From NCBI GenBank assembly GCA_009746045.1, contig RPFO01000080.1, positions 6,521,817-6,585,816 on the forward strand: a stretch of DNA of 64,000 bases. Reading direction: 5' to 3'. The position numbers were made by a program, and so were the translations under genes. Source of the DNA: Mesostigma viride. Lineage: Eukaryota > Streptophyta > Mesostigmatophyceae > Mesostigmatales > Mesostigmataceae. Positions 10,101 to 17,718 of this stretch are shown in pieces. The stretch's first letter is position 1; the number at the start of each line of letters is the position of its first letter. The notes under the pieces were generated by a model that saw only the letters and a program-made list of their open reading frames with translations, was not told where the DNA came from and made no database searches.

Positions 10101-12740
10101 CCTTTTCTGCCGCTCAAGTCCACACAGCTGTGGCCATCCTTCTTCGACGCGCCCTGCGCGAGCGAATGCTACCTCAAGGCGGAGCCGCCCAGGCAGCCGG
10201 TGGTCATCTGCTTCATGTACGTGGGGAGCGCCAGCATCCTGCGCAGGACGCCTGGGTACGCGCAGGCCATCAGGCTGCTGGTCGGCTTTGTGGAGAGCCT
10301 GCTGTCGCGATATGAGGCGTACGAGTGCGAGGAGAAGGACGGCAACTTCCTGCTGGCGTTCCGGTCACCCATCATGGCCGCCCAGTTTGCGGAGGCGGTC
10401 CAGCGGAAGGCCATGCAGCTGGACTGGCCGGAGAAGCTGCTGGAGCAGGAGTCGGCGGCTGAGGTGGTCAAGCTGGCAGGGGAGGGCAGCGGACGGTTGA
10501 CCAAGGTGGAATGCGTGGTGTTCCGGTGAGTGCACCCCCGCCATTGACTAGCTGATGGCTGTCGAGTTGGTAGCTGCCTGTGTTGCAGGCTGCTGGACTA
10601 CAGTCACACACTAGGAACTCGCACACCATAGTAAGGATCAGCCTGTGAACCCGGTTGTGCCGAGGTGCGAGGGGGATACCACTGTTGTAGTTGTATGTAA
10701 TAGTTGGCAGCCTGTGTACAATGTTGTGTCCGGCCCGTCAGGGGTTTGCTTGATGGTTGTACGTTTCTTCTCATCTCAATATATATGGATGCATGCCACA
10801 GGCCGTTAGTCTCATTACCTGTTTTTCGTCTGATTCTGGGCTATCTCCGTTACCGGATATATGTTTATTGAGAATGTTACGTTTTAAAAATCGGATATAT
10901 ATGTTCCATGGTCTATTGTATCTGTCAGCGTCCGCTATTTGATTATCCGTAGCATCTGCTGCAGCTATTTACAGGGAACCAACTGTTACACTCGCATGCG
11001 CCGTGGCCGGGGTGTTGTTTCCTGTCATGACTCCTTGCAGAGGCCTGAGGCTGCAGATCGGCCTATGCATGGGCGTGCCCAACGACTGCCAGCCGCACGG
11101 GACTACTGGGCGCGCCGCCTATTTTGGGCCGGTGGTCAACCGGGCGGCGCGCATTGCTGCCACGGCGGCGCCGGGCCAGACGCTGGCGAACCATGGCATG
11201 TACGACATGACCCGAGGGGCCTCGCAGAAGATCGCGTTCCAGGAGTTGGGGGAGTTTGGGCTCAAGGTGGGTGGTTGCACTCTGCGCATGGTACCAAAAA
11301 TATGTGCGGTAGATTGTGCTAAGCATGTACGCATTGAGAATGATTTTACGGATGTAATATCATCATAGAGGAGTATCTAATGGAAGCTTGAAATAATGGG
11401 AGCAGCTCTGGCATCCCAAGCATGTATACGCAGCCTGCATGCCATGCACATATACAACCTGCAAGTAGCGCACTTGGGACGGGAGGCTGATCAGTATGGG
11501 ATGTGCTGATGACCGTAGCTCATGCGGGAATACACTAGAGGATACGGAGAATGCGCTGGAGAGGCAAGGCGTGGCACCTCGTGCAAGCCATTGTCTAGTA
11601 CTTCTATTCAGTACGAGGTTAGCCGACTCTTCCTGCTACCAAGAATCGCAGTGCAGGTGCACACACGCTCACCCAAAAGTTAAGCATCTGTCAAGCCTTT
11701 GTGGATTGCTTGAGTGCCTGGAGTTGCCCAAATGTACCACAGGCAGCGCTAAGCCTCTGAGCACAACGTTGGCATGCAGATTAGTTATAGGGTTTCGTTT
11801 CAGCATGCAGGTAGCTAATTGCTGTTTCAGGCATGCAGTCTCATGCAAAAGACAAGCTCTGAGAGCATCAGCTTGGGTGTAACAGATCTGCTGTCGAATG
11901 TGCGAACTTGGTGATTGGGCTGGAGAACATCCTTCATATTGTAGAAGTAGCAATTGGTGTCACCAAGCATACAGCCGGCAGCTTGCAATAGCTGCAATAT
12001 GTTGTCTTATCAGCTCCCATGCTAGTACCAGCATGCACCTGTCAGCTATTCAACTAACATACTAACTATTCAACCAATATTGGAAGCATGCTGAAAGTAA
12101 TCCTAACCTACCAAAGTAGCATATTCTTTAGTAGTAAAGAATAGTCTGGCCTCACATTCTACACCAACTACCCTGCAACGATGTCATCCGCATTTCATGA
12201 CAGCCGACCCCTGGCTCGTGCACTGACCCCAGTCACTAGCTGTCATCGTAACTTTCCTGGACCGTCAACATGCAGGGTGTCAAGGAGCCGCTGCGCCTCT
12301 ACCAGATATCCAGCGACGCGCTTCGCCATCGCCTGTTTGCGCGCACGCTCAAGCTGGCCAAGTCCCCCATCCCTGGGATCGGACTGGACGAATGCACCCC
12401 TCTCAGCACCAGGTGCCAGGCCGGGGAGGGCACGGCGCCTCTCCTGCCAGGGTCGCAGTCCGCGGTGTTCTTCCCAGTGACACATCTTGCTGGGGACAAC
12501 TTGGCGGCTACTGGCGACGCCACCGCGCCGGCAGCTGCGGAGAGCTCCAACAGGAGGCCCTTCCGGCGGAGTTTCAGCGGGCGCCCACGAGGCCTTGCGC
12601 TGGAGGTGGTGCCAGAACTGGACGACGACGAGTTGGCAAAGTCTTCTTTTGATGAGCTGGTCGCCCGTGTGAAGCGCCTGCAGGCGGAGAATCGGGTGCT
12701 GCGGGCTTGCCAGCCAGGCCTGCACCAACGGGGGCTGTAA
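351..12740 (+). CDS. Receptor-type class III nucleotide cyclase, 5' end outside window
   Basis: A multi-exon gene runs off the left edge of the window. Exons inferred from GT-AG borders, matching phases and domain continuity are 351-431, 1443-2105, 2635-about 2706 (3' border uncertain), 2863-3098, 3669-4170, 4806-5111, 6134-6734, 7960-8033, 9041-9574, 10035-10525, 11041-11266 and 12276-12740 (stop TAA). They encode roughly 1,400 residues. The order is two periplasmic-binding-protein type 1 (PBP1) folds, an EGF-like module, a transmembrane helix, cyclase domains C1 and C2, and a coiled-coil tail. The expected role is making a cyclic nucleotide inside the cell when an extracellular ligand binds; the ligand is unknown. 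The joins are persuasive: VVT plus a split Asp codon plus IEGSTSLWEW restores the cyclase start motif, and FGLK plus GVKEPL restores the usual end of the domain. Whether the product is cAMP or cGMP is not settled by the residues. Confidence 0.85.
2635..3098 (+). CDS. Cyclase linker exons: uncertain exon near 2635 and Cys-containing exon 2863-3098
   Basis: A phase-0 reading frame opens after an acceptor at 2634 and gives ALVDVPVGVPNDVRVTLQPV, but meets TAA at 2737. If the exon is real, its donor must lie before that; the GT after 2706 keeps phase 0. The next exon, 2863-3098 (after gccgcacag, before gtgagc), is clearer. It has five cysteines in its first half (REVC, NPVCGD, SGCRCF) and ends FVHLLWQGVKDAERD..TFDW, where the Trp codon is split across the intron to 3669. 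The cysteines suggest an extracellular disulfide-bonded linker. The second half begins the next PBP1 fold. Confidence 0.55.
3404..3466. repeat. GGCGGGC-rich simple repeat in a cyclase intron
   Basis: The intron 3099-3668 contains an imperfect run of ggcgggc/ggcaggc units. It is strongly G-rich on the + strand and has no coding signal. Confidence 0.8.
3669..5111 (+). CDS. Cyclase exons 3669-4170 and 4806-5111: second PBP1 sensor domain
   Basis: Exon 3669-4170 completes the split Trp codon and encodes 167 codons, including ELQAAIRSIAQAGKPLYLAF, then FASQVGFRHMLANNVASIVP. Exon 4806-5111 (102 codons, phase 0 at both ends) gives MVVMDVYDDLIATSLLKLLD and ends LLMGCIDEQ. That end joins AYISTYLTATLAALEQ in the next exon, the same 'iDeQpy..gYl...L' ending as a PBP1 domain. 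The product therefore appears to carry two PBP1 modules in tandem. NST and NRT triplets in this region fit N-glycosylation sites of an extracellular domain. Confidence is good for the exons and moderate for the fold. Confidence 0.75.
5684..5816. repeat. Four copies of a ~30-bp tandem repeat in a cyclase intron
   Basis: Units of the form tttgcaaaatgcgttgtcct followed by tggt(t/c) and a variable end follow each other four times, with substitutions increasing to the right. The repeat sits in the 1-kb intron 5112-6133, which otherwise shows nothing I can support. Confidence 0.75.
6134..6734 (+). CDS. Cyclase exon with PBP1 end, EGF-like module and transmembrane helix
   Basis: The exon follows ctaccccccag and ends in phase 1 at acgg/gtgggt. 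It starts with the last helix of the second PBP1 fold. It then has a cysteine-rich stretch ending CSGRGTCQFP...GTCRCVPGWQGRYC, an EGF-like pattern. A hydrophobic run beginning ALLIALVTAGVAVGLLAAAA (about 6555-6630) is followed by the basic stop-transfer RRAK. The cytoplasmic side is a short Gln/Lys-rich juxtamembrane piece, then TPPGRGECIATVVT, the first strand of the cyclase domain. The exon thus places the sensor outside and the catalyst inside, the arrangement of a single-pass receptor cyclase. Confidence 0.85.
7024..7186. repeat. CCAG and CAGG tetranucleotide arrays in a cyclase intron
   Basis: A (ccag)n block at about 7026-7066 is followed by atatagatagcatcgctggtc and a pure (cagg)n block to about 7180. 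The phrase tatagatagcatcgctggtc then recurs at 7191-7209, so the CAGG block is bracketed by a short direct repeat. Confidence 0.85.
7355..7672 (+). repeat. Seven tandem copies of a 46-bp unit ending like a 3' splice site
   Basis: The unit begins ggttgctttgttttatgatc and ends cttatttctcttttag. Copies start at 7355, 7401, 7447, 7493, 7539, 7585 and 7630; the sixth is 45 bp and the last is incomplete. Only a few substitutions separate them. Each unit ends with a pyrimidine tract plus TAG, so the intron carries a row of potential decoy acceptors ahead of the real one at 7959. Confidence 0.9.
7960..9574 (+). CDS. Cyclase exons 7960-8033 and 9041-9574: catalytic half C1
   Basis: Exon 7960-8033 completes a split Asp codon and gives IEGSTSLWEWNP, the first metal-binding motif of class III cyclases (D-IEGST). 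Exon 9041-9574 gives LRSLLPKYYGYESDTEGDSF, with the second metal Asp in EGDSF, then LRVRMGIHIGFPE. The place where the partner half needs Asn and Arg reads VELAKAI, so both are missing here. C1 can therefore bind the two metal ions but cannot complete the active site alone. About 50 residues between LLYPGPILQ and CKEVKDAVDG form an insertion that I cannot assign. Confidence 0.85.
8227..8282. repeat. Short (gtattcacc)n minisatellite in a cyclase intron
   Basis: About six 9-bp units of gtattcacc with single changes lie in the intron 8034-9040. The rest of that intron shows no supported feature. Confidence 0.8.
10035..11266 (+). CDS. Cyclase exons 10035-10525 and 11041-11266: catalytic half C2
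   Basis: Exon 10035-10525 starts with a 50-residue linker, then PVVICFMYVGSASI, which aligns with the DIEGST strand but has no Asp. CEEKDGNFLLAF aligns with the second metal strand. Exon 11041-11266 completes a split Arg codon and gives GLRLQIGLCMGVPND, then GRAAYFGPVVNRAARIAATA, with the Asn and Arg that stabilise the transition state. The residue three before the Gly of DGNF is Glu, as in guanylate cyclases. The second specificity position (Asp in adenylate, Cys in guanylate cyclases) is Ala in RAAYFG. C2 thus complements C1 in one composite active site. Confidence 0.85.
12276..12740 (+). CDS. Cyclase last exon: end of C2 and coiled-coil tail
   Basis: The exon follows tgcag at 12275 and begins GVKEPLRLYQIS, the standard closing strand of a class III cyclase domain, directly continuing FGLK of the previous exon. 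After it come about 90 residues of low-complexity linker and a heptad-like segment SFDELVARVKRLQAENRVL near the C-terminus, which could mediate dimerisation. The stop TAA is at 12738-12740. Confidence 0.85.
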   Translation, partial: GVKEPLRLYQISSDALRHRLFARTLKLAKSPIPGIGLDECTPLSTRCQAGEGTAPLLPGSQSAVFFPVTHLAGDNLAATGDATAPAAAESSNRRPFRRSFSGRPRGLALEVVPELDDDELAKSSFDELVARVKRLQAENRVLRACQPGLHQRGL

Positions 12741-12879
12741 AATAAGTTGGTGGATCGACTGCAGAGCAGCAAGAGAGCAATCGGGTTGAGATGTGGCGCA
12801 GCGCTATACCATGTATACCATGGATTGTTGTCATCACATAGGCAGCCTTCGATCTTGGAAACTGGGAATCCTTTCTCAA

Positions 12880-12884
12880 TGTAA
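12880..12884 (+). promoter_or_regulatory. Candidate TGTAA polyadenylation signal
   Basis: TGTAA, the usual green-algal poly(A) signal, lies 140 bases after the cyclase stop codon. An earlier TGTAA overlaps the stop itself (12736-12740), but this one leaves room for a 3' UTR. The motif is short and could be chance. Confidence 0.3.
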
Positions 12885-13305
12885 ATATCAGTGTGCACTT
12901 TGCACGGGTATGGTAAGCAGCCTTTTGAAGTCCTTATAGTTTGCTCGGCCAAGAGCTACTACCAGGTCACAAGTGCGCTACCCTGTATATACCTATAACC
13001 TGCATGCCCATGAGTCGCATATGTCATGTATGCTGGATGCGCAGACATTGAACTACCATGGAGTAGGCTGCCTCTGTATGAGTGCACACATAGACCAGTA
13101 GTAAACTTAGTAACTGAACTGAGGATATTTTGGAACTGAGATTAGCAATAGATAATGTGGGCGCTGTCGATTTTGGGCTTGACGTTGTATTGAATTGTTG
13201 TCGCCCTCCCATGATAGGCCCCATATAAAAAATGCATGTGCATGTGTATGTGCATGCATTCAAGATGTGCATCGCTTCTAGTATATTGAATCTAAGAGGA
13301 CTTTG

Positions 13306-13347
13306 TTGAAGCTGTGTAAGTAAGTAGTATTACTTACACAGCTTCAA
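13306..13347. other. Perfect 18-bp inverted repeat with 6-base loop
   Basis: Arms TTGAAGCTGTGTAAGTAA (13306-13323) and its exact reverse complement (13330-13347) flank GTAGTA. It lies about 570 bp after the cyclase stop, in the otherwise featureless stretch 12741-13660. It could be a MITE remnant, a structured 3' element or a small-RNA precursor. Confidence 0.85.
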
Positions 13348-13660
13348 TATAGTTGTGTGCTTGCGTGTCATGTGCATATGGGCATGCCAGAGAGTACTAT
13401 GCTAATCTCATTAGAAAAATAACTAAACGAATAATCATTTAATGTCGTCTGCATCATTAATTTATTATATCTCCGTGGGGAGCATATGTAACACATAGCC
13501 CTGAGAAGGGGCATATGGTTTTTAGTACATTCTGGGCTACAACCTGCATGCGGGTGGGGGATGTAAATTGCCACCTACTCTGGGTGCACCTGCACCACCA
13601 TGATGTATCATACCCAAAAGGCCTGGCATGGGGTTGTAGATGACTATGGCTAGACAATTA

Positions 13661-14022
13661 ATGGATGGATGGATGGCCGATGGATGGATGGATGGATGGA
13701 TGGATGGATGGATGGATGGATGGATGGATGGATGGATGGATGGATGGATGGATGGATGGATGGATGGGTGGGTGGGTGGGTGGGTGGGTGGGTGGGTGGG
13801 TGGGTGGGTGGGTGGGTGGGTGGGTGGGTGGGTGGGTGGGTGGGTGGGTGGGTGGGTGGGTGGTGGGTGGGTGGGTGGGTGGGTGGGTGGGTGGGTGGGT
13901 GGGTGGGTGGGTGGGTGGGTGGGTGGGTGGGTGGGTGGGTGGGTGGGTGGGTGGGTGGGTGGGTGGGTGGGTGGGTGGGTGGATGGATGGATGGATGGAT
14001 GGATGGATGGATGGATGGATGG
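13661..14022. repeat. GGAT / GGGT / GGAT block satellite
   Basis: A (ggat)n block (about 13661-13766) turns into a (ggtg)n block (about 13766-13981, with one slip at 13861) and back to (ggat)n up to 14022. All long open frames here (His/Pro/Thr, Trp/Met/Asp/Gly) are artefacts of the repeat. Confidence 0.95.
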
Positions 14023-14300
14023 GGACACGCAATCCTACCGGTCTAATCTATCTACAACACTCAAGCCAACTCTTTTATATCTACTAAGAGCTCGGTTGCT
14101 ATCTGTCGAAAGATCGATAGAGCGACTTTTCACTGGATCTCAGTCCCGGTAGACCTACATATCTTTCCAGGGTTTCCGCTTTTTCGTACTTTTTCGATCT
14201 TTTTCGGGCTCCCTCGTTATCGCCACATAAATTAATTAATTAAACTCGTGCTCCCGTTGGGGAGTCACGGAGCATTAACACGGAGTATTGCCTATTAATA

Positions 14301-15294
14301 CTAATTAATTAATTAACACGTGACTGCATCACGTGAGCATAAGTCCTCAGTGGGAGGGGAACATGGGATGGAATGGATGGTGTAAGCTATCTAGGTCCTA
14401 GTTACAGGGGTGCCGGTGGGCACCGCGGCCCGAATCGCTATGAATGCCATACGCGGTCACACGCGGAGCCCCCACAGACTTGGTAGGGGTGGTCTCCTTC
14501 ATCACTACTTGCCATCTATCCTTGCGTACCATCTGCCTCCATATTACAGACAAACCAGGAGGCTGCCCGGGTGTGAGCCCGTCACGTCTAGTGTAGCACA
14601 TGTCCATGCCGAGTCTATCACGAAAAGTCCACGGGTGGCGGCCCTGCCGCGCGCGGCCGGGGGCACGCCAGATGAGGACATATCGCCCAGGCTGGGCGGG
14701 CTTGGTGCCAGCTAGTCTATCTGATGTGTCTACCTGATCTGTGCGGGCCAGGTGCCCGGCTAGGCCCAGGCGCCTGTGCCTAATAATGTGGGAAACATAG
14801 GGCAAATCAGCGTACAAATCCTCATTACTAATGTGCAAACCAAAGGGGACCTTGCGCAGCATCTTGGTGACGTTGCCGTCGAGTCGTTGCTCCAGCTCCT
14901 GCGTCAGTGTCCAGGTCTCGGCGCCGTAGGTCAGGATCGTCAGAATGACGACCTTGAAGAGGTCACGCTTGACGATCCGGAGTAGGGCGGGGTTGCTCCA
15001 CCAGCGGCGGTGGTCATGGAGTTGCGCCCACGCCATGCCGATCTGTGTCATCAGGTCGTCCTCGCAGTCGGGAAGCCAACCGCCGAGCAGCTTGAAGCGG
15101 CCTGAAGTAGGGTAGTTGACCTCGGCCGTGTCGTCTAAGAGGCGGAGTGTGGGTACGTGGGGGCCCTGCCATGCCGAGGGCCAGGGCCTCCGTTGTGGGG
15201 CTGATTTCTAGACCAACCGCCCGAGCCTCGAGCGCCAGGCAGTCCAGCCAAAGTTGGGCAGACTCCGGCTTCTCGATGAGCGTGATGTCTATTG
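14301..15294 (-). mobile_element. 5'-truncated LINE copy 1 with (TTAA)n tail
   Basis: This minus-strand non-LTR retrotransposon fragment starts at about 15294, inside the C-terminal part of reverse transcriptase, and ends at 14316 with cttatgctcacgtgatgcag, then an acgtgt end and a (ttaa)n tail at 14301-14315. It is nearly identical to the copy at 16376-17126 over their shared length. Next to the tail is a separate module, tcgtgctcccgttggggagt (from about 14248), which recurs elsewhere in the window. Confidence 0.8.
14398..15165 (-). pseudogene. LINE reverse transcriptase, C-terminal fragment (copy 1)
   Basis: The fragment encodes the end of a non-LTR reverse transcriptase. FKLLGGWLPD and RW..NPALLRIVKRDLFKVV are followed by ILTYGAETWTLTQ, a hallmark of the thumb/C-terminal region. 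RLGLAGHLARTD and WRAPGRARQGRHPWTFRDRL come before the stop at 14398. The frame is open upstream of the Met at 15051 to about 15165, confirming that the N-terminal part has been lost. The catalytic domain and endonuclease are absent, so it cannot move by itself. Confidence 0.8.
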
Positions 15295-15295
15295 C

Positions 15296-15900
15296 CTATG
15301 CTATGTATATTGCCTATGCGCCTTACAATATCCCAGCAATGACCTCTTTGTCCCTTTTGTTTTTTATATTCTTCTCTCCCCCTTTTTATTTTTTGTTTTA
15401 ACTTTTATTATTTTCCATCCACCACCCGGTCAGCCCTTTTGTGTTCACCATTCTCTCTCCTTCCATGCATGTCTTCCTACAGACCCCCCCCACGATCACT
15501 TCGTGCATTTCCTCGTTGGATGACGTGTTTCAGCCCATCGCCAACGCCACACACTCGAGCTCAGGCGTCGGTTTTCAGGCACAAAGGCACGTTCATTTCA
15601 GTTATGATATGAAGTGAGACAACTATGCCTGGATATGAAGTGAGACAACTATTATGACATGATCCCGCGGGTCTTAATTAATGCACCCACAGAATATGCC
15701 GGATCGTCTATCGTGTCCGATTGCTGCTGTGGCATGCCTCGGGCATGAAGGAGAAAGGGGGTCTCTGCCCTTTCTTCCTGTTGTGCATCTCTAGGGATTT
15801 TAAAAGCACTCCGGTGCTCAGTGACTCCCCAACGGGAGCACGTGTTTAAATAAATAATTAATTAATTAACTAGAGTAACCCGCTGGCTCCGCCCAGCCCA
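15296..15900. other. Featureless stretch between LINE 1 and the GC-rich block
   Basis: There is a T-rich tract (15340-15420) and two copies of gatatgaagtgagacaacta (about 15608-15652). A tail-like (ttaa)n follows gtgactccccaacgggagca at 15820-15880. That phrase is the reverse complement of the module beside LINE copy 1, so a second element ends here on the + strand. I see no gene. Confidence 0.5.
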
Positions 15901-15937
15901 AAACAGGGTCCCTTTTTTTGGCAGTACTTCGCCCCGC

Positions 15938-16262
15938 TGCCCGCAGCCCGCAGCCCGCAGCCCGCAGCCCGCTGCCCGCTGCCCGCTGCCCGCTGCCCGC
16001 TGGAATAGTACGGTGCTCGCTTCGCTGGCGGATTGGTGCGCAGTACGCTGCCCGCTGCCCGCTGGAATAGTACGGTGCTCGTTTCGCTCGCGGATTGGTG
16101 CGCAGTACGGTGCTCGCTCGCTTCGCTCGCTTGCCGTACGGTGCTCGCTCGCTTCGCTCGCTCGCCGCGCGCAGCGCACAGCGAGCGCAGCGAGCTGTGC
16201 GCTGCGCGCAGGGCGCTGGCGCGGCCGCTCGCTCGCTTCGCTCGCTCGCTGGGCGCTTCCCG
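15938..16262. repeat. GC-rich tandem and inverted repeat block
   Basis: Repeated cccgcag / cccgctg heptamers (15938-16002) are followed by gctggaatagtacggtgctc units. Interspersed gctcgcttcgctcgc runs follow. A perfect inverted repeat GCGCGCAGCGCACAGC (16167-16182, partner 16194-16209) is embedded. The Arg/Ser/Leu-rich frames on both strands arise from the repeat and are not genes. Confidence 0.8.
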
Positions 16263-16360
16263 CGGATTGGTGGTCAGTCATTCCGGTTCTTTTGGATTGG
16301 CGGGGAAGTCCGCGATGCCCTGTATAGTGCGGGATACTTCACATTGCCAAATAAATAAAT

Positions 16361-17126
16361 AGGATTAATTAATAGACACGTGACTGCGTCACGTGAGCAT
16401 AAGTCCTCAGTGGGAGGGGAACATGGGATGGAATGGATGGTGTAAGCTATCTAGGTCCTAGTTACAGGGGTGTGGGCACCGCGGCCCGAATCGCTATGAA
16501 TGCCATACGCGGTCACACGCGGAGCCCCCACAGACTTGGTGGGGGTGGTCTCCTTTGAAATCACTACTTGCCATCTATCCTTGCGTACCATCTGCCTCCA
16601 TATTACAGACAAACCAGGAGGCTGCCCGGGTGTGAGCCCGTCACGTCTAGTGTAGCACATGTCCATGCCGAGTCTATCACGAAAAGTCCACGGGTGGCGG
16701 CCCTGCCGCGCGCGGCCGGGGGCACGCCAGATGAGGACATATCGCCCAGGCTGGGCGGGCTTGGTGCCAGCTAGTCTATCTGATGTGTCTACCTGATCTG
16801 TGCGGGCCAGGTGCCCGGCTAGGCCCAGGCGCCTGTGCCTAATAATGTGGGAAACATAGGGCAAATCAGCGTACAAATCCTCATTACTAATGTGCAAACC
16901 AAAGGGGACCTTGCGCAGCATCTTGGTGACGTTGCCGTCGAGTCGTTGCTCCAGCTCCTGCGTCAGTGTCCAGGTCTCGGCGCCGTAGGTCAGGATCGTC
17001 AGAATGACGACCTTGAAGAGGTCACGCTTGACGATCCGGGGTAGGGCAGGGTTGCTCCACCAGCGGCGGTGGTCATGGAGGTGCGCCCACGCCATGCCGA
17101 TCTGTGTCATCAGGTCGTCCTCGCAG
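16361..17126 (-). mobile_element. 5'-truncated LINE copy 2 with (TTAA)-type tail
   Basis: This is a second minus-strand copy of the same LINE, from 17126 (truncated inside reverse transcriptase) to 16376, with the same 3' end as copy 1. Both sides carry aaataaataaata (about 16350-16362 and 17128-17141), which fits a target-site duplication, although the sequence is simple. It differs from copy 1 by scattered substitutions and small indels. Confidence 0.8.
16451..17110 (-). pseudogene. LINE reverse transcriptase, C-terminal fragment (copy 2)
   Basis: The 219-residue frame is the same as copy 1 from TQIGMAW onwards, including ILTYGAETWTLTQ and the WRAPGRARQG tail. The frame is cut off at the 5' side by truncation at about 17126 and ends with a slightly different C-terminus because of two small indels. 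It keeps no catalytic motif. Confidence 0.8.
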
Positions 17127-17235
17127 TAAATAAATAAATAAAATTATTAACTAATTAATTAGTTTCAGTTCAGTTTATTCCCACGCCGGTTGCCCACCAC
17201 AAAGGCACCTAGGGACACATGCGCCTGCGGGTTGG

Positions 17236-17445
17236 GGATGACGGAGGGACGGAGAAAAAGAGGGACGGAGAGACGGAGGGCCGGAGGGACTCAGGTACGG
17301 AGGGAGGACGGACGGACAGACGGACGGACGGATGGACAGACCCTGCATGGCTGACTGATCCTGGCCGGCTGGCTGGCTGGCTGGCGGCCCTGATATACAG
17401 CTGGCTGGCCCTGGCTGACTGACCGACTGACTGATTGGTTGACAT
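17236..17445. repeat. Degenerate gacggagg / ggct repeats
   Basis: Imperfect (gacggag)n and (ggacggac)n units are followed by (ggctggct)n. They lie in the 590-bp stretch between LINE copy 2 and the MYND gene, in which I see no supported gene. Confidence 0.7.
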
Positions 17446-17718
17446 ATTCGATGGGGCCACAGAGCCCTCTGGTAAATGCTTTCTGATCATCTGGAAAATT
17501 CCAGGTTCAATCCAGGCATAACATGGTCCAGAGCAAATTGCAGCCGTGCAACTCCAGGTTTACTTGTTAAATTTTTGGCAATGTCCGCTACGCGTCCGAC
17601 CAGCCGAGAAAGAGCTGATTGACTGCACCAGTAGACGGTCGTCAGACTGACACAAACGCTGAGAAAGCCTCTAACAAAACTATCCCATTGATCAGGCACG
17701 TGCGTTCATTGCAACTTG

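Noticed and set aside
13537-14152. His-Pro-Thr and Gly-Trp-Val frames of 120-170 codons
   Set aside because: Same cause: the GGAT/GGGT satellite.
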